The notes below the pieces were generated by a model. It ran no database searches. It was given only the letters and a program-made list of their open reading frames with translations, and was not told where the DNA came from. The position numbers were made by a program, and so were the translations under genes. Shown here piece after piece: positions 62,021 through 64,000 of a DNA stretch of 64,000 nucleotides. Source of the DNA: Candidatus Leucobacter sulfamidivorax (GTDB lineage Bacteria; Actinomycetota; Actinomycetes; Actinomycetales; Microbacteriaceae); NCBI GenBank assembly GCA_016771945.1, contig QZLF01000003.1, forward strand, positions 744,001-808,000, given 5' to 3'. Each line of letters opens with the position of its first letter. The first letter of the stretch is position 1.

Positions 62021-62177
62021 GGCGTCTCTGGAAACCTCGATCCGAAGCGCGGTGAGCACGTCCCGCCGCTGCTCGCACTCCGAGGCCATAGTATCGGTCG
62101 GGATCGGCCGTCGCGGCGCAGCCGGCCGCGACGGGAAGGCGCAGCGGCCGCGCCGGGGCCCGGCCGCCGCGCACTCC

Positions 62178-63455
62178 TCAGATGCTCGGTCGCACCTCCT
62201 GCTCCGCCTCGAGGGGATTTTCGCCCTCGAGCTCCGATGCGACGTCGACCCCCGCGGCGATGTCCTGCTGCTCGAGCCGCTTCGCGAAGGGCACCGCGAG
62301 CCAGAGCGCGATGAGCGCGCCGACGATGCCGCCGCCGATCTTGCCGAGGATCATCGCGACGATCATGTTCGGCTGGAACGCGGCGGTGAATGCGAGGTAG
62401 TCGCCCAGCGCGAAGCCGGCCGACGCGGAGAAGGCGATGGTCATCACCTTGTGCTTCGCCGGCATCAGCGCCACGATGCGGAAGAGCGCCAGGACGTTCG
62501 TCGCGCCCGCGAGGTACCCCGCGACGACCGACTCCGAGTGGCTCTCGCCGCCGCGCCCGGCCTTCCGCAGGATCCACCCGACGAGCTTGCGCAGGCCGTA
62601 GATCATCGGGAACGCGCCGGCGAGCATGACCGCGATGTAGCCGACCACCTCGAGGGCGCGGAACTGGTTCTCCTCGTCGGCGATGAACGGCTGCAGCGGC
62701 CAGGAGCCGAAGAGCATCGAGAACACGCCCGTGAAGTACTCCACGACGTTGAGCGCCATCGACACCGTGGTCACGTACAGGATCACCTTGCCGAAGACGA
62801 GGAACGCCTTCACCGTGAAGCCCTGGAAGAATCGCAGCAGCACCGCGAGCACGGCCATCAGGATCACGAGCGGCACGAGGTTCAGGAGCACCTCGCCGAA
62901 CGACAGGTCGAACGGCCGGGTCCCCGGGCTCGTCGTGTCGAGCCCCTCGCGCAGCGGCACGCCGGTCTGCATGAGGATGAGCGACATGAAGAACGACGCG
63001 AAGGGGATCGACAGCAGACCCGACATGGTGCCGAGCGCCATGTACTTGTGGTCCGCCTTCCGCAGCATCGCGAGACCCACCGGGATCGAGAAGGCGATCA
63101 CCGCCCCCGAGGTGAGGCTCACCGTGAAGGCCTGGATCCACGCGCCGTGGCTCCCCGCGATGTCGAGCGAGAGCGCGTAGGCGCCCTGGTCGCTCGGCAG
63201 CAGTGTGCTGATCGCGATGGAGGGATCGGAGTGCATCCACAGGTACAGCGGACCCACCGTGCCCTCGATCAGCGGGACGAGCAGGGGGATGATCCCCATC
63301 ATCCCGGCGACCGGGATGAAGATGTGCCCCATGGTGAGGATGCCCTCTTTGAATTCGACGGCGTACCCCGACTTCGGGATGAACATGTAGGCGAACGCCC
63401 CGACGAGCAGGAACGCCATCATGATCCAGATGATGATCTGACCGAGAAGCTCCAT
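62178..63455 (-). CDS. EutH-family ethanolamine-type permease
   Basis: 425 residues, about ten to eleven membrane helices. The family pattern starts with IIIWIMMAFLLVGAFAYMF and includes GMMGIIPLLVPLIEGTVGPLYLWM and SESVVAGYLAGATNVLALF. EutH proteins take up ethanolamine; here no eut enzymes are nearby, so another amino-alcohol may be transported. Adjacent are an SDR that could oxidise an alcohol (21 nt upstream) and a TetR regulator, making a compact transport-oxidation-regulation set. Confidence 0.8.
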   Translation of the reverse strand: MELLGQIIIWIMMAFLLVGAFAYMFIPKSGYAVEFKEGILTMGHIFIPVAGMMGIIPLLVPLIEGTVGPLYLWMHSDPSIAISTLLPSDQGAYALSLDIAGSHGAWIQAFTVSLTSGAVIAFSIPVGLAMLRKADHKYMALGTMSGLLSIPFASFFMSLILMQTGVPLREGLDTTSPGTRPFDLSFGEVLLNLVPLVILMAVLAVLLRFFQGFTVKAFLVFGKVILYVTTVSMALNVVEYFTGVFSMLFGSWPLQPFIADEENQFRALEVVGYIAVMLAGAFPMIYGLRKLVGWILRKAGRGGESHSESVVAGYLAGATNVLALFRIVALMPAKHKVMTIAFSASAGFALGDYLAFTAAFQPNMIVAMILGKIGGGIVGALIALWLAVPFAKRLEQQDIAAGVDVASELEGENPLEAEQEVRPSI

Positions 63456-63475
63456 CGCTCTCTCCTTCCCCGTGC

Positions 63476-64000
63476 CTAGCGCCCGGCCAGCAGGGCGCCG
63501 TCGATGAGCACCTCGGCGCCGCTGATGTACGAGGCGTCGTCGGAGGCGAGGAACGCGACGGTCGGGGCGATCTCCTCCGGGCCGGCGAAGCGGCCCATCG
63601 GGATGGTGGCGAGCACCGCCTCCTCGACTCCTTCGCCGAGCCCGGCGAACTCGTCGCGCATCATCTGCGTGTCGATGTAACCGGGGTGGATGCTGTTCAC
63701 GCGAATCCCTTCCGGGGCGTAGGTCACCGCCCCCGACTTCGTCATCAGCGTGACCGCGCCCTTCGACGCCATGTAGCTGATGTACCCCGAGGCGCCCACG
63801 AGCCCGAAGATGCTCGAGGTGTTGACCACCGACGCGTGCGCGCTCTTGCGCAGCAGCGGGATCATGGTGCGGTAGGAGAGGAAGATGCTCTTCTGGTTGA
63901 TGTCGATCGTACGCTGCCAGGCGGCCTCGGTGGTGTTCACCGCGTCGTGCACGTCGGCGAGGATCCCGGCGTTGTTGACCAGGATGTCGAGGCGGCCCTC
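63476..64000 (-). CDS. Short-chain dehydrogenase/reductase (5' part beyond window)
   Basis: The last 175 residues are visible. NNAG is present in RLDILVNNAGILADV, the catalytic serine in VVNTSSIFGLVG, Tyr-x3-Lys in YISYMASKGAV, and the C-terminal FLASDDASYISGAEVLIDGA. It is closely similar by eye to the SDR at 31976-32740, including long stretches around IPLLRKS and NTSSIFGL; the two are clearly paralogues. It precedes the EutH-like gene by 21 nt, probably in one operon. N-terminal cofactor loop not in view. Confidence 0.88.
   Translation of the reverse strand, partial: EGRLDILVNNAGILADVHDAVNTTEAAWQRTIDINQKSIFLSYRTMIPLLRKSAHASVVNTSSIFGLVGASGYISYMASKGAVTLMTKSGAVTYAPEGIRVNSIHPGYIDTQMMRDEFAGLGEGVEEAVLATIPMGRFAGPEEIAPTVAFLASDDASYISGAEVLIDGALLAGR

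Overview
The window is high-GC actinobacterial DNA, most like a Microbacteriaceae member such as Leucobacter; this placement is inferred from gene content, not from a marker gene. Supporting signs are a coproporphyrin-type heme pathway (HemQ/ChdC beside ferrochelatase), a dnaK-grpE-dnaJ-hspR operon with HAIR boxes, a sortase-anchored DUF5979/SdrD-B surface protein, and several promoters whose -10 box lies about 7 nt before the start codon (leaderless transcripts). I see no rRNA, tRNA, insertion sequence, prophage or CRISPR array.

Layout. 1-5.3 kb: a hemin/iron ABC importer faces away from ferrochelatase, HemQ and a siderophore-interacting flavoprotein (heme and iron homeostasis). 5.4-15.4 kb: a small coiled-coil membrane protein, a giant LPXTG adhesin with an AT-richer central segment, a VapBC-like toxin-antitoxin pair, a sigma factor fused to a zinc-finger anti-sigma-like domain with a membrane helix, and two coiled-coil proteins of unknown function. 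15.8-21.7 kb: an operon resembling aromatic ring hydroxylation, extradiol cleavage and decarboxylation, opposite a SnoaL-like protein and a GntR regulator. 21.9-25.4 kb: a luciferase-like monooxygenase with a MarR regulator, then an MFS exporter with a second MarR. 25.6-36.2 kb: a cupin, a flavin reductase and two TetR regulators converge on a seven-gene operon (luciferase-like monooxygenase, two SDRs, PotABCD-type importer). The cupin and that operon share a 20-bp operator-like site, so they probably form one catabolic regulon of unknown substrate.

36.4-44.3 kb: omega-amino-acid aminotransferase with (methyl)malonate-semialdehyde dehydrogenase, opposite a PucR regulator, followed by a TetR-controlled tyramine-oxidase-like pair; together these suggest amine and beta-amino-acid catabolism. 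44.5-47.5 kb: a VTC-domain/DUF4956/carbohydrate-binding lipoprotein trio. 47.6-55.3 kb: a SpoU methyltransferase, a flavin monooxygenase with SDR and LysR, a small membrane coiled-coil protein, a quinone-oxidoreductase/aldo-keto-reductase pair and a second aldo-keto reductase. 55.4-60.6 kb: an rRNA-methyltransferase-like gene and the HspR-controlled chaperone operon. 60.6-64 kb: a TRIC-type channel, TetR, EutH-like permease and an SDR cut by the window end.

Caution: at least a dozen genes carry apparent single-base frameshifts, often near short homopolymers, with a good protein on both sides. This looks more like consensus indel error than gene decay; those genes are annotated as one locus each, with the shift position stated.
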